Below, in pieces: positions 28,402 through 37,538 of a DNA stretch of 64,000 bases. The notes beneath the pieces were generated by a model that did not search any database, was not told the origin of the DNA, and worked only from the letters and a program-made list of their open reading frames with translations. This stretch comes from JABJAG01 sp038137215 (GTDB lineage Bacteria > Pseudomonadota > Alphaproteobacteria > UBA6615). Each line of letters begins with the position of its first letter. The stretch's first letter is position 1. The translations under genes and the position numbers were made by a program. Location of the stretch: contig JAYQBG010000002.1 in NCBI GenBank assembly GCA_038137215.1, positions 1 through 64,000 of the forward strand, read 5' to 3'.

Positions 28402-29136
28402 TCAGGCCACGCGTTTCGGATCGGGGAGAAGCTGCTCCCGCCGGAACCCGAACAGCCCGCTGCGCCCGATCATAAAGGCCTGGAAATCGCCCGACAGCAG
28501 GCCGGAGATCGTGTCCTCGCGCGCGTTCAGTCCACCGGCATAAGATCCGAAGGCCGGCAGGATGAGCAGCCGCCCGTCCGTGGCAAAACACCGCCCCGAG
28601 ATACGCCGCCCGCGCACGCGCACGGCAGCCTTGGGGTGATAGTGCCCGATCACTTCGCCGGCCGGGATTGTTCCGTCCGGCCCCGACTCAACGTCGTGAT
28701 GCAGCAAAAGGTTTCCCACGCGCAGCTCGGCGCAGGCCGTGCCACCATAGCCGGCCGGCGGGGCGGGATCGTGATTGCCCGCGATCCACACCCAGTCCTG
28801 GCGCGCCACCATGCGCCCCAGCCGCGTGCGGTCGGTCTCCGACATCCGGGTCTCCCCGGCCAGATCGTGGAGCGTGTCGCCCATGCAGACGACGCGTTCG
28901 GGCTTCACCCGGGCGATCACCTTCTCCAGACGCTTGATGGTCTCTGCCGTGTCATAGGGCGGCAGCAACGCCTGGCCTCGGGCGGCAAAGGCCGAGCCCT
29001 TCTCGAAATGCAGATCGGCCACCAGCAGATCGCCTGTCTCCGGCAGCCACGCCGCCCCCGAATGATCGAGCACAACCGTCTGCCCGGCGAGGGTGACGGG
29101 AATCGTGGTGCGGGATGTCTCACGCGCTGGTGGCAT
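28402..29136 (-). CDS. pdeM: Ligase-associated DNA damage response endonuclease PdeM
   Basis: 244 residues with the calcineurin-like metallophosphatase motifs in order: DLHFEKG, MGDTLHD, AGNHD, and GHYHPKAAV. This is the PdeM protein that accompanies Lhr helicase, exonuclease and ATP-dependent ligase in many bacteria. It cuts DNA with manganese as cofactor in the characterised relatives. The start lies 17 bases inside the end of the lhr gene, showing tight coupling. Confidence 0.92.
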   Translation of the reverse strand: MPPARETSRTTIPVTLAGQTVVLDHSGAAWLPETGDLLVADLHFEKGSAFAARGQALLPPYDTAETIKRLEKVIARVKPERVVCMGDTLHDLAGETRMSETDRTRLGRMVARQDWVWIAGNHDPAPPAGYGGTACAELRVGNLLLHHDVESGPDGTIPAGEVIGHYHPKAAVRVRGRRISGRCFATDGRLLILPAFGSYAGGLNAREDTISGLLSGDFQAFMIGRSGLFGFRREQLLPDPKRVA

Positions 29137-31582
29137 CGAACCTCATTTCCTTCGTGCCGATATCGTCCATGGCTTCAGAGATAAGCGCATCGGCCGATTC
29201 GCCGAGCAACTCGTCGATCGCCGCGCCATAGACGCTCTCGCGGCCGATCTCCAGCAGGATGGGGACAGCCAGTGGTGAGACCCGGTCGAGATGCCGGTGG
29301 GTGATGTGACCCTTCACCCGGGCGAGCATGTCGGCCAAACGCCGCACATCGGTCAGACCCGAGGCGGCATCGGCGCGCGTCGCGCGGAGCAGCACGTGGT
29401 TGGGCTCGTGGGAACGCAACACGTCATAGATCAGGTCCGAGTTGAAGGTGACCTGCCGCCGGGTCTTTTCCTCGCCCGGATGGCGGCGCTGGATCAGGCC
29501 CGCGATCACCGCCACGTTGCGGAAGGTGCGCTTGAGCATGGAGGATTCCGCCATCCACTCCTCCAGGTCGTCGCCCAGCATGTCTTCGGAGAACAGCGCC
29601 GCGATATCGGCGGTCTCAGCGGATCTGGTGCTCCACACGCCGAGCACGTAATCGGTGGCCACAAAGCCCAGCGGGTTGAGACCCGCGCGCTCCATGCGCC
29701 GGGTGAGCAGCATCCCCAGGGTCTGGTGGGCGTTCCGGCCTTCGAAGCAATAGGCCACCAGATAATGCTTGTTGCCGCGCGGAAAGGTCTCGACCAGCAG
29801 GCCCTCGCGCGAGGGCAGCAGGGAGCGCCAGCGCTGCACCTCCAGCCATTCCGAAACCTGTTCGGGCAGGTCTGTCCAGGTCGCGGGATCTGACAGAATG
29901 GTCCGTACCCGGTCGGCCAGATGGGTCGAGAGCGGCAGGCGGCCGCCCACATAGGCGGGCACGGCGGGCGCATCGCCCTTGCCCGGGCGGGTGATGACGC
30001 TGGTCTCGCGCACCTCGATGAATTCCAGCAGCCGCCCGGCGAAGACGAAGGTATCGCCGGCGGTCATATAGTTGACGAAGTTCTCCTCGACCTCGCCGAG
30101 CACCTTCCCGCGCCCCATCCGCACCTTCAGGGTGGGGGCTTCGACGATGGTGCCCACATTCATCCGGTAGTCGCGGATCGCGGTCTTGCTGGATATTTCG
30201 TAAAGACCATCATCGTTCCGGTGCAGCCGCTTGAAGCGGTCATAGGCGCCCAGGGCGTAACCGCCGGTGGCCACAAAGGTGAAGACATCGTCGAAATCTT
30301 CCCGCGAAAGCCCCGCATAGGGGCCGGCGGTTCGCACCTGATCGAAGAGCCCATCCCGGTCCACCGGACCCGCACAGGCCGCACCGAGGATGTGCTGGGC
30401 CAGCACGTCGAGCCCGCCGGGCCGTTCGGGAACGCCATCCAGCGTGTGGGCGCTGATGGCGTCCAGCGCCGCCCGGCACTCCAGCACTTCAAACCGGTTG
30501 GCCGGGACCAGCACGGCCCTGCTCGGATTGTCGATCTGATGATTGGCCCGCCCGATCCGCTGTAGCAGGCGCGTGGCCCCCTTGGGTGCGCCGACCTGCA
30601 CCACGAGATCGACCGCCGCCCAGTCCACACCCAGATCGAGCGAAGATGTGGCGACCACGGCGTCCAGATCGCCGCGCACCATGGCCGCTTCCACCTTGCG
30701 GCGCTGCTCGACGGCCAGGCTGCCGTGATGCAGCGCGATCCGCAGCTTGTCCTCGTTGAGCCGCCAGAGCTCCTGGAACACGATCTCGGCCTGGGCGCGG
30801 GTGTTCACAAAGACCAGCGTCGTCCCGCCATCTTTCAGAAGATCGTAGATTTCGGGTACCGCATGGGCCCCCATATGCCCCGACCAGGGCAGGCGCGCAT
30901 CGGTGCGCAGCACATCGACATGGGGTTCGGCGCCGTCCTCGCCCAGGACAAGGCGCACATCCTCCGCCCGGCCCGTCGTCGAGAGCCAGCGCCGCAGGCG
31001 GTCCGGCTCGGCCACGGTGGCGCTCAGGCCAACCCGCCGCATCTCAGGGGCCAGGGCCTGCAAGCGGGACAGACCGAGCGAGAGCAAATCGCCGCGCTTG
31101 TTGTCCTCAATGGCGTGCAACTCGTCGAGGATGACACAGCGCAGCCCGGCGAATATCTCCGGCGCGTCCTCATAGGACAGCAGCAGCGCGAGACTCTCAG
31201 GGGTTGTCATCAGCATGTGCGGCGGTGTCTTGCGCTGACGCTGACGCTTGGACTGGGGCGTGTCACCGGTGCGGGTCTCGGCGCGGATCGGCAGTGACAT
31301 TTCCTCCAGGGGTTGCTCCAGATTGCGCTGGATATCCACCGCCAGAGCCTTCAGGGGCGAAATGTAGAGTGTGTGCAGGCCATCCGGCGGCGGGTCGGTC
31401 GCAATCAGGTCCGTCAGGCTCGGCAGAAACCCCGCCAGGGTCTTGCCGCCGCCGGTGGGCGCGATCAGCAGCGCCGATGCTCCGTCACGCGCCGCCTCCA
31501 GCATCGCCAGCTGATGCCGGTGCGGGCTCCAGCCGCGTCGGGCAAACCAGTCCGTCAGAATATCGGGAAGGACCGCCGTCAC
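29120..31582 (-). CDS. lhr: Ligase-associated DEXH-box helicase (Lhr-core type)
   Basis: 820 residues, the usual length of the Lhr-core protein. Superfamily 2 motifs are clear: LIAPTGGGKTLAGFLPSL (Walker A), VILDELHAIEDNKRGD (DELH box), GLSATVAEPDR, TLVFVNTRAQAE and QRIGRANHQ. The C-terminal winged-helix and DUF4 parts follow. It tracks 3' to 5' along DNA with ATP in characterised homologues. The GTG start (31582) overlaps the HIT gene stop as GTGA, so helicase translation is coupled to the HIT protein, and pdeM follows. Confidence 0.95.
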   Translation of the reverse strand: MTAVLPDILTDWFARRGWSPHRHQLAMLEAARDGASALLIAPTGGGKTLAGFLPSLTDLIATDPPPDGLHTLYISPLKALAVDIQRNLEQPLEEMSLPIRAETRTGDTPQSKRQRQRKTPPHMLMTTPESLALLLSYEDAPEIFAGLRCVILDELHAIEDNKRGDLLSLGLSRLQALAPEMRRVGLSATVAEPDRLRRWLSTTGRAEDVRLVLGEDGAEPHVDVLRTDARLPWSGHMGAHAVPEIYDLLKDGGTTLVFVNTRAQAEIVFQELWRLNEDKLRIALHHGSLAVEQRRKVEAAMVRGDLDAVVATSSLDLGVDWAAVDLVVQVGAPKGATRLLQRIGRANHQIDNPSRAVLVPANRFEVLECRAALDAISAHTLDGVPERPGGLDVLAQHILGAACAGPVDRDGLFDQVRTAGPYAGLSREDFDDVFTFVATGGYALGAYDRFKRLHRNDDGLYEISSKTAIRDYRMNVGTIVEAPTLKVRMGRGKVLGEVEENFVNYMTAGDTFVFAGRLLEFIEVRETSVITRPGKGDAPAVPAYVGGRLPLSTHLADRVRTILSDPATWTDLPEQVSEWLEVQRWRSLLPSREGLLVETFPRGNKHYLVAYCFEGRNAHQTLGMLLTRRMERAGLNPLGFVATDYVLGVWSTRSAETADIAALFSEDMLGDDLEEWMAESSMLKRTFRNVAVIAGLIQRRHPGEEKTRRQVTFNSDLIYDVLRSHEPNHVLLRATRADAASGLTDVRRLADMLARVKGHITHRHLDRVSPLAVPILLEIGRESVYGAAIDELLGESADALISEAMDDIGTKEMRFDATSA

Positions 31583-31986
31583 GACGCGGCAAAGGTCTCG
31601 CGCAGTTCCGACAGGCGCGCGCTTAGGGCGTCGGGCGCATAGGGCTGCGCCGGTGCCACACCCCAGACCGGTTTCGGCCAGGCCGCATCGTCCTTAAACC
31701 GGGCAATCACATGGATGTGCAGCTGCGGCACCATGTTGCCCAGCGCCGCCACATTGATTTTCGCCGGGCTGTAGAGCGACTTGAGCGCCCGGCTGGCGGC
31801 AACGATTTCGCCCGAGGCCAGTGCCAAGTCCGCCGGCGAGAGGTCATCGAAATCCCGCAGACCAGAGCGTGCCGGCACCAGCACCAGCCACGGATAGGTC
31901 GCATCATTGATCAGCAGGACCCGGCTCAGGGTCCAGTCCGCGACCGGCACCGTATCGGCGGCGAGTTGGGGATGGAGTTCAAACAT
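31579..31986 (-). CDS. HIT domain nucleotide hydrolase
   Basis: 135 residues from the ATG at 31986 (MFELHPQLAADTVPVAD); a longer upstream frame lacks homology. Features are LLINDATYPWLVLVPAR and KINVAALGNMVPQLHIHVIARF. In the histidine triad the first position is Gln and the second and third are His (Q-L-H-I-H), so the central nucleophilic His is kept. HIT enzymes hydrolyse or transfer nucleoside monophosphates, including removal of AMP from DNA 5' ends by aprataxin. The four-base overlap with lhr puts it first in a HIT-lhr-pdeM operon. Confidence 0.9.
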   Translation of the reverse strand: MFELHPQLAADTVPVADWTLSRVLLINDATYPWLVLVPARSGLRDFDDLSPADLALASGEIVAASRALKSLYSPAKINVAALGNMVPQLHIHVIARFKDDAAWPKPVWGVAPAQPYAPDALSARLSELRETFAAS

Positions 31987-32068
31987 ATCGGGCAATCCTT
32001 GAAGACAAGCATCCATCATACCCGGATGATCGGGCCGCCTCACCCATGGATGCAGGCGGATTCGGGGA

Positions 32069-33163
32069 TCAGTTGCAAATATTTTGCAGCGCCGTCCACT
32101 CCGCCTGGCCCAGCGCCGCACCGGTTCCGGTCGCCGCTGCACGCACCCGAGCCTCACGTTCTTCGTGACCGGGATGGGTGCTGAGCATCGCCAGAACGCC
32201 TTCGGCCTCCCCGTCACGTGCGCGCAGGCGGGCATAGAAATCGGCATAAGTGTCGGCCCGGATTTCGGACCGGTTCAGCAACGCAATCGCTTCCTGGTCG
32301 GCTTCGGTCTCGGCATCCTGTCCATAGCTCGCCTGAAGATAGAGCTGCGCGCCCACTACGATGATGGTGCCGCCGGTCACATCGCCGAACAGCAATCCGA
32401 TCAGCGCGCCCGCCCCCACATTCTTGAGGAACACCTCCATAGGATGCCGGTGCAGAACATGGCCGATTTCATGAGCCAGCACACCCGCAACGGCTTCGGA
32501 ATACGGTGCGAAGTCGAGCAATCCCTCAAACAACAGGATCTGCCCGCCGGGCAGCGCGAACGCATTGACGACCGGAGTGTCCACCACCCGCACAGTCACC
32601 GGTCCGTCATGTTCGGTTGCGGCCATGAGCCTGTCCGTCAGAGCCTTCAGCGCCCGATCGCCGTCCGGGGAGGAACAAAAGGCGGCATCGCCCGTCTTGT
32701 CGGAAAATGTTCCCGCCAACTGGTCGGCCACCGATTCACCCAGATCCGCTTGCACCGAGTCCGGAATCCAGTCCGCACCGCGTGCGGCGAGAAACGGGAT
32801 GACGACCAGAAACAGAAACACCACGGAAAGCACAGCCCCGCCGCCCCAGAACAGGACCGGTCGCCAGGTTTTGCGAAGTCCCGGACTGAACCGGAACAAA
32901 TCGGGGCAATGCGCACGCAGCGCGGCCAGCGGCGCATTGTCGGAAAAGATAATCCGCGCCGCATCCGTGCCTTCGCGGCGCAGGCGCAGTTCCGCACCGG
33001 CGATGGGTCGTTCCACCAGGCGGACATCTAGCGCCAGCCAGGTGGCGCACACATCGCCGCCATCGGCCGCCACAAGGGTGAGTTCGGTATCGGTGATCTC
33101 CACGACCACATCGACCGGGCGCGCGGTTACACCGTCAAAGTAGCGGGCTGGAAAGGATTCCAT
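32069..33163 (-). CDS. M48 family zinc metallopeptidase, membrane anchored
   Basis: 364 residues. An N-terminal soluble domain of about 95 residues precedes one strong membrane helix (about 105-125, LFWGGGAVLSVVFLFLVVIPF), then the M48 protease domain with NAFALPGGQILLFEGLLDF, zinc motif HEIGHVLHRHP, a second hydrophobic stretch, and the third zinc ligand Glu in AETEADQEA. It probably degrades or processes membrane or envelope proteins. The DUF898 gene lies 8 bases upstream on the same strand, suggesting an operon. Confidence 0.9.
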   Translation of the reverse strand: MESFPARYFDGVTARPVDVVVEITDTELTLVAADGGDVCATWLALDVRLVERPIAGAELRLRREGTDAARIIFSDNAPLAALRAHCPDLFRFSPGLRKTWRPVLFWGGGAVLSVVFLFLVVIPFLAARGADWIPDSVQADLGESVADQLAGTFSDKTGDAAFCSSPDGDRALKALTDRLMAATEHDGPVTVRVVDTPVVNAFALPGGQILLFEGLLDFAPYSEAVAGVLAHEIGHVLHRHPMEVFLKNVGAGALIGLLFGDVTGGTIIVVGAQLYLQASYGQDAETEADQEAIALLNRSEIRADTYADFYARLRARDGEAEGVLAMLSTHPGHEEREARVRAAATGTGAALGQAEWTALQNICN

Positions 33164-33171
33164 ATCGTTCG

Positions 33172-34473
33172 TCAGATCGCCCCGACGTCGATCGACATCG
33201 CATCGGCCAGACCCTCACCGAAGCGCGGATCATCGCGCACGCCCTGGACGATGGTTTCGATCTCCCCGCAATTCTCAACAGACAACGTATCGACCACATG
33301 GCGCACAAACGGCACGAGAAAAAGAAGATGCACGGCCAGGTTCGGGATGAACAGAAAGGCCAGCATGAAACCGATGAACATCAGAAATGCCGGAAATCCG
33401 GTCAGCAGGGTCCCGCCCGTTGGCGACTCAATGGCCAGTGCAATCAACACCCCGAAGATCAGGACAAACGGCATGACAATCGCGACCATCGAAACCAGCC
33501 AGTAGATGAAGACCCGCCATTTGTTCATCCGCGAATGAAATCGCGCCCCGGCCAGTGACAGCACGTTGAACAGATACTGCACCATCGCCAGGCGAAACCG
33601 GACCAGTAAGCCGACCGCGAGGAGCGCGAAGACAAGACCGGGCAACAGCCGAACGCCCCAGAACAGAAAGAAGGAAAACAGAATCTGTCCTTCCAGGTCC
33701 GGATCCTCGATCGTCTCGAGTTGCGAAATATCCGGCGAATTCTCCAGATTGGTGAAGATCAGCAATGCCCACGACACACCCGCCAGAAAGAAGCAGAGCA
33801 GCACCGGCCACCACCAGCGGAACACCTCCCGGGCCTGTCCGGCGTAGCCGAAATTGGTGCGCCCGAAGATGGCGTTGGTGATTTCGTAGCGCTGCAAGGC
33901 GACATACCCCCAGGGCACCGTTATTCCCAGGGTCAGAATATTGGCAAGCGCCCAGCCGACGCTCCGGGTCGCATAGGCCACCCCGGACCCGGTCTGACCG
34001 GCATGGATACCGCGCCACGCGGTCCGGGTCAGGCGGTACCGGCGCGCCCGGAAATAGGCGAACTGAATCAGCCAGAAGATACCGGCCAGATAAAGGGCGG
34101 TGAGGACCCCTTCCGAACCCGGCACAAGGGTGATCACCAGAAGCTCCAGCAACTGATAGATGATCGTCAACGGAACGAGCAACACCATGACGATCAGAAA
34201 ACCGACAAACAGCTCGCCACCGCGTCCGGTGTATTCAAAGCGATCGTTCAGCAGCGAGGTGTGGTTCCAGTAGAACTGGCGGATTCTCGTGCGCGCCCAG
34301 AAGCGATAGATTCCGAAGGTAATCAGCGTCAGCAGGATGTTCCGAACGATCAGGCCCGCAAGGGGTTTCCGGGTCCCGGAAAAGCCAATCACGTCGCGCG
34401 CACCCAAGACGGACGATACGCCGTGATCGTCCAGGATGGGCCCGCGCGGACCCTCTGAAGTTGTATCGGACAT
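33172..34473 (-). CDS. DUF898 (YjgN-like) multi-spanning membrane protein
   Basis: 433 residues from the ATG at 34473; the frame extends to 34737 without support. A soluble N-terminus (residues 1-40) is followed by repeated hydrophobic segments with FSGTRKPLAGLIVRNILLTL, FGIYRFWARTRIRQFYWNHT and SLAGARFHSRMN, typical of the YjgN/DUF898 family of unknown function. The pairing with a downstream M48 protease gene is common in this family and suggests a joint role in envelope maintenance. Confidence 0.88.
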   Translation of the reverse strand: MSDTTSEGPRGPILDDHGVSSVLGARDVIGFSGTRKPLAGLIVRNILLTLITFGIYRFWARTRIRQFYWNHTSLLNDRFEYTGRGGELFVGFLIVMVLLVPLTIIYQLLELLVITLVPGSEGVLTALYLAGIFWLIQFAYFRARRYRLTRTAWRGIHAGQTGSGVAYATRSVGWALANILTLGITVPWGYVALQRYEITNAIFGRTNFGYAGQAREVFRWWWPVLLCFFLAGVSWALLIFTNLENSPDISQLETIEDPDLEGQILFSFFLFWGVRLLPGLVFALLAVGLLVRFRLAMVQYLFNVLSLAGARFHSRMNKWRVFIYWLVSMVAIVMPFVLIFGVLIALAIESPTGGTLLTGFPAFLMFIGFMLAFLFIPNLAVHLLFLVPFVRHVVDTLSVENCGEIETIVQGVRDDPRFGEGLADAMSIDVGAI

Positions 34474-34670
34474 GATGATCCCCTGGCTGCGAACAGGCTG
34501 GCATACCGTACGGGCGGGTTCAAACGCGTTCCTGTGCACGAAACGATGATCAACGGGCGGCGTCACCCGCCTATAATCCGAACCTGCGACCGGCGCGTAG
34601 AGCATCCCGACACCACACCCGAGCCCGAATCGAGTTTCCCATCGGTATTTCACCCGAAGACTGGCTGACC

Positions 34671-35651
34671 GTGACCCCCCAGGGCCTATATTGCAGCCCG
34701 GGCGATTTCTATATCGACCCGCCGGGCGCGGTGGCACGCGCGGTGGTCACCCATGGCCATGCCGATCACGCCCGCCCGGGACACGGTCATGCACTGGCGA
34801 CACCCGAAACCCTCGACACCATGCGCCATCGGTTTGGGGCGGACGGCGTGCCGAACGGACAGGCCCTCCCTTATGGCGAATCGCTGACGATCAAGGATGT
34901 GACGCTTCGCTTTGCTCCGGCCGGGCATGTGCTCGGCAGCGCCCAGGCCGTGCTGGAGTATGACGGTCAGCGAATCGTCGTGTCTGGCGACTACAAGCGC
35001 CGCGCAGATCCGACCTGCACCCCGTTCGAGGTGGTGACCTGCGATGTCTTCATCACCGAAGCGACCTTCGGCCTGCCTGTCTTTCGCCATCCCGACGCCA
35101 GCGCCGAAATCGCCAAGGTACTGCGCGCCCGGGCGGCCAGTCCCGAACGCTGCGTTTTCGTAGGCGTCTATGCGCTGGGCAAGGCACAGCGGGTCATGAC
35201 CCTGCTGCGCCAGGCCGGTTATGACGCGCCGCTCTACATCCACGGCGCGCTGGAGGGGCTGTGCGCGCTCTACGAACGTCACGGCATTGCACTCGGGGAA
35301 CTTCGCGCGGCCACGGGGGCGAGCGAAGACGAGTTGCGCGGACAGATCGTGCTCGCGCCACCTTCCGCCGCCCGCGACCGCTGGGCCCGCCGCCTGCCCG
35401 ATCCTGTGATCGCGGTTGCCAGCGGCTGGATGGGGGTCCGCGCCCGGGCCCGCCAGCGCGGGGCCGAACTGCCCCTGACGATCTCCGACCACGCAGACTG
35501 GGACGAACTCACCCGGACCATTCGCGATGTGCAGGCGCGCGAAATCTGGGTCACCCACGGGCGCGAAGATGCGCTGATCCACTATGCCGCCAGCCTTGGC
35601 ATGACCGCCCGGGCGCTTTCGCTCATCGGACGCGAGGAGGAAGGCGAATGA
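34671..35651 (+). CDS. Ligase-associated DNA damage response exonuclease
   Basis: 326 residues from a GTG at 34671. This is a metallo-beta-lactamase/beta-CASP nuclease: HGHADHARPGHGHA (metal ligands), APAGHVLGSAQAVLE, VVSGDYKRRADPTC, SDHADWDELT. It is the exonuclease partner of the Lhr/ligase/PdeM set. In-frame codons upstream of the GTG (ISPEDWLT) resemble the usual family N-terminus, so the real start may be a non-standard codon such as ATT at 34647. Its TGA overlaps the ligase ATG (ATGA). Confidence 0.93.
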   Translation: MTPQGLYCSPGDFYIDPPGAVARAVVTHGHADHARPGHGHALATPETLDTMRHRFGADGVPNGQALPYGESLTIKDVTLRFAPAGHVLGSAQAVLEYDGQRIVVSGDYKRRADPTCTPFEVVTCDVFITEATFGLPVFRHPDASAEIAKVLRARAASPERCVFVGVYALGKAQRVMTLLRQAGYDAPLYIHGALEGLCALYERHGIALGELRAATGASEDELRGQIVLAPPSAARDRWARRLPDPVIAVASGWMGVRARARQRGAELPLTISDHADWDELTRTIRDVQAREIWVTHGREDALIHYAASLGMTARALSLIGREEEGE

Positions 35652-37264
35652 AGGCCTTCTCCGCACTCCTCGATGCGCTGGCCTTTCAGTCATCGCGAAA
35701 CGGCAAGTTGCGACTGCTCTGCGACTATTTCGCCACGACACCGGACCCGGACCGGGGCTACGCCCTTGCGGTCCTCGCGGGCGCCCTCGACCTTCCCAAC
35801 ACCAAGCCGAAGCTGATCCGGGAACTGGCCGGCGCGCGCGTCGATCCGGAGCTGTTCCGGCTGTCCTACGACTATGTGGGCGACCTGGCCGAAACCGCTG
35901 CCCTGATCTGGCCCGGCCCAGGTCACGATCACGACCCCAACAAGGCCACAGCCGAATCGCCCCGGCTGTCAGAGGTTGTCGAAGGGCTCAACGCCATGAG
36001 CCGGAGCGAGACCCCGGCCCGAATCGCCGGGTGGCTCGACACTATGGGCCCCACCGAACGGTGGGGCCTGCTCAAGCTGATCACCGGCGGGCTGCGTGTC
36101 GGCGTCTCGGCGCGTCTGGCCAAGACCGCGCTCGCCCAGCTCGGCGGCATCAAGGTGAGCACCGTCGAGGAAGTCTGGTACGCCGTCGAACCGCCCTATC
36201 GCGAACTCTTTGCCTGGCTGGAAGGCCGCGCAGATATGCCGGACATCACGGCGGCCCCCATCTTTCGCCCGCTCATGCTCGCAAACCCCATCGACGAGGA
36301 CGATCTGCGTGCCCTCGATCAGCACGCCCATCTGGCGGAGTGGAAATGGGATGGCATCCGTGTCCAGGCGGTCAGCATCCGCGACAACGAGGGCGTATTG
36401 CAGAAGCGTCTCTATTCACGCACCGGTGACGATATCGGGTCCGCCTTCCCGGATATTCTCGAGGCCGTCACCTTCGAAGCCGTGCTCGACGGCGAATTGC
36501 TGGTGATGAAGGACGGCGAAGCCGCCCCCTTCAACGACCTGCAGCAGCGCCTCAACCGCAAGCGGGTCGGGCCCAAATCTCTGGCCGATCATCCCGCCCA
36601 TATCCGGCTCTACGACATGCTGTTTCTGGACGGGTTAGACCTGCGCGATCGGCCGCTGCACGAACGCCGCGCGTATCTGGAGAACTGGTTCGCGTCCACG
36701 CGACCGAAACGCTTCGACCTGTCGCCGGTGCTCGACTTTGCGGACTGGGACACCCTGACAGAGATTCGCGCCGGTGCCCGCGCCGAGGGGATTGAAGGCC
36801 TGATGATCAAGCACGCCGAAAGCACCTATCAGGCTGGTCGGCCGCGTGGCCCGTGGTTCAAATGGAAACGCGACCCGCTACTGGTCGATACGGTGCTGAT
36901 GTACGCCCAGCGCGGGCACGGCAAGCGGTCCTCCTTCTATTCGGATTTCACCTTCGGCTGCTGGCGCCCGGACGAAAACGGGTCGGCGGAACTGGTCCCG
37001 GTGGGCAAGGCCTATTCGGGTTTCACCGATGCTGAGCTCGCCGAGCTCGACCGCTGGGTGCGCAAGAACACCACCAATCGCTTCGGTCCGGTCCGTGAGG
37101 TCGAGCCGGGCGTGGTCTTCGAAGTGGCCTTCGATTCCGTCCACCCGTCCAGGCGCCATAAATCCGGCGTCGCCATGCGCTTTCCCCGGATTCACCGCAT
37201 CCGCTGGGACAAGCCCATCGAGGAAGCCGACAAGCTGGAAAGCCTGGAAGCACTGATCGGGTAG
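35648..37264 (+). CDS. ATP-dependent DNA ligase (ligase-associated repair type)
   Basis: 538 residues from the ATG at 35648. The N-terminal DNA-binding domain (LSYDYVGDLAETAALIW, GLLKLITGGLRVGVSARL) is followed by the adenylation site EWKWDGIRVQ (Lys is the AMP-accepting residue), GELLVM, EGLMIK and the C-terminal OB domain with WFKWKRDPLLVDTVLMYAQ. It seals nicks using ATP through an enzyme-AMP and a DNA-AMP intermediate. It is coupled to the exonuclease gene by an ATGA overlap; the helicase and PdeM half of the system is on the other strand 3 kb away. Confidence 0.95.
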   Translation: MKAFSALLDALAFQSSRNGKLRLLCDYFATTPDPDRGYALAVLAGALDLPNTKPKLIRELAGARVDPELFRLSYDYVGDLAETAALIWPGPGHDHDPNKATAESPRLSEVVEGLNAMSRSETPARIAGWLDTMGPTERWGLLKLITGGLRVGVSARLAKTALAQLGGIKVSTVEEVWYAVEPPYRELFAWLEGRADMPDITAAPIFRPLMLANPIDEDDLRALDQHAHLAEWKWDGIRVQAVSIRDNEGVLQKRLYSRTGDDIGSAFPDILEAVTFEAVLDGELLVMKDGEAAPFNDLQQRLNRKRVGPKSLADHPAHIRLYDMLFLDGLDLRDRPLHERRAYLENWFASTRPKRFDLSPVLDFADWDTLTEIRAGARAEGIEGLMIKHAESTYQAGRPRGPWFKWKRDPLLVDTVLMYAQRGHGKRSSFYSDFTFGCWRPDENGSAELVPVGKAYSGFTDAELAELDRWVRKNTTNRFGPVREVEPGVVFEVAFDSVHPSRRHKSGVAMRFPRIHRIRWDKPIEEADKLESLEALIG

Positions 37265-37302
37265 CAGCCGAACCGCGGGACCGTTTTTGTCTCTCCCCGG
37301 TT

Positions 37303-37394
37303 CGTCGTTCCCGCGCAGGCGGGAACCCATAAACTCAGGCGGCTGCCCGGTCTGGCATGGGTGTCTATGGATGCCCGCCTGCGCGGGCATGACG
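37303..37394. repeat. 92-bp composite palindromic repeat (copy 2)
   Basis: The first hairpin is CGTCGTTCCCGCGCAGGCGG with its complement, the spacer begins ATAAACTCAGGCGGCTGCC, and the second hairpin is ATGCCCGCCTGCGCGGGCAT then GACG. It follows the ligase stop and may terminate its transcript. Confidence 0.85.
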
Positions 37395-37410
37395 ATCGGG
37401 CGGATTTAGC

Positions 37411-37494
37411 CGTCATTGCGAGGGCCGCAGGCCCGCGGCAATCCAGCGCGATCTCTCAAACAGCCGCGCAGCTGGATTGCTTCGCTTCGCTCGC
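37411..37494. repeat. GTCATTGCGAGG-type palindromic repeat (copy 1)
   Basis: It begins CGTCATTGCGAGGGCCGCAG, passes through GCGGCAATCCAGC and ends with a diverged reverse copy (GCTGGATTGCTTCGCTTCGC). Related copies are at 51831-51924 and 59295-59375. Repeats of this general type are widespread in proteobacterial intergenic DNA. Confidence 0.8.
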
Positions 37495-37538
37495 ATAGAC
37501 GTGGCGTATCTGGTGCCGCCTTCGCCGCATCGCACATT

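Noticed and set aside
34518..34531. GTTC-N6-GTTC as a LexA box upstream of the exonuclease-ligase operon
   Set aside because: The alphaproteobacterial LexA site is GTTC-N7-GTTC; the spacing is one base short, so SOS control is not supported.
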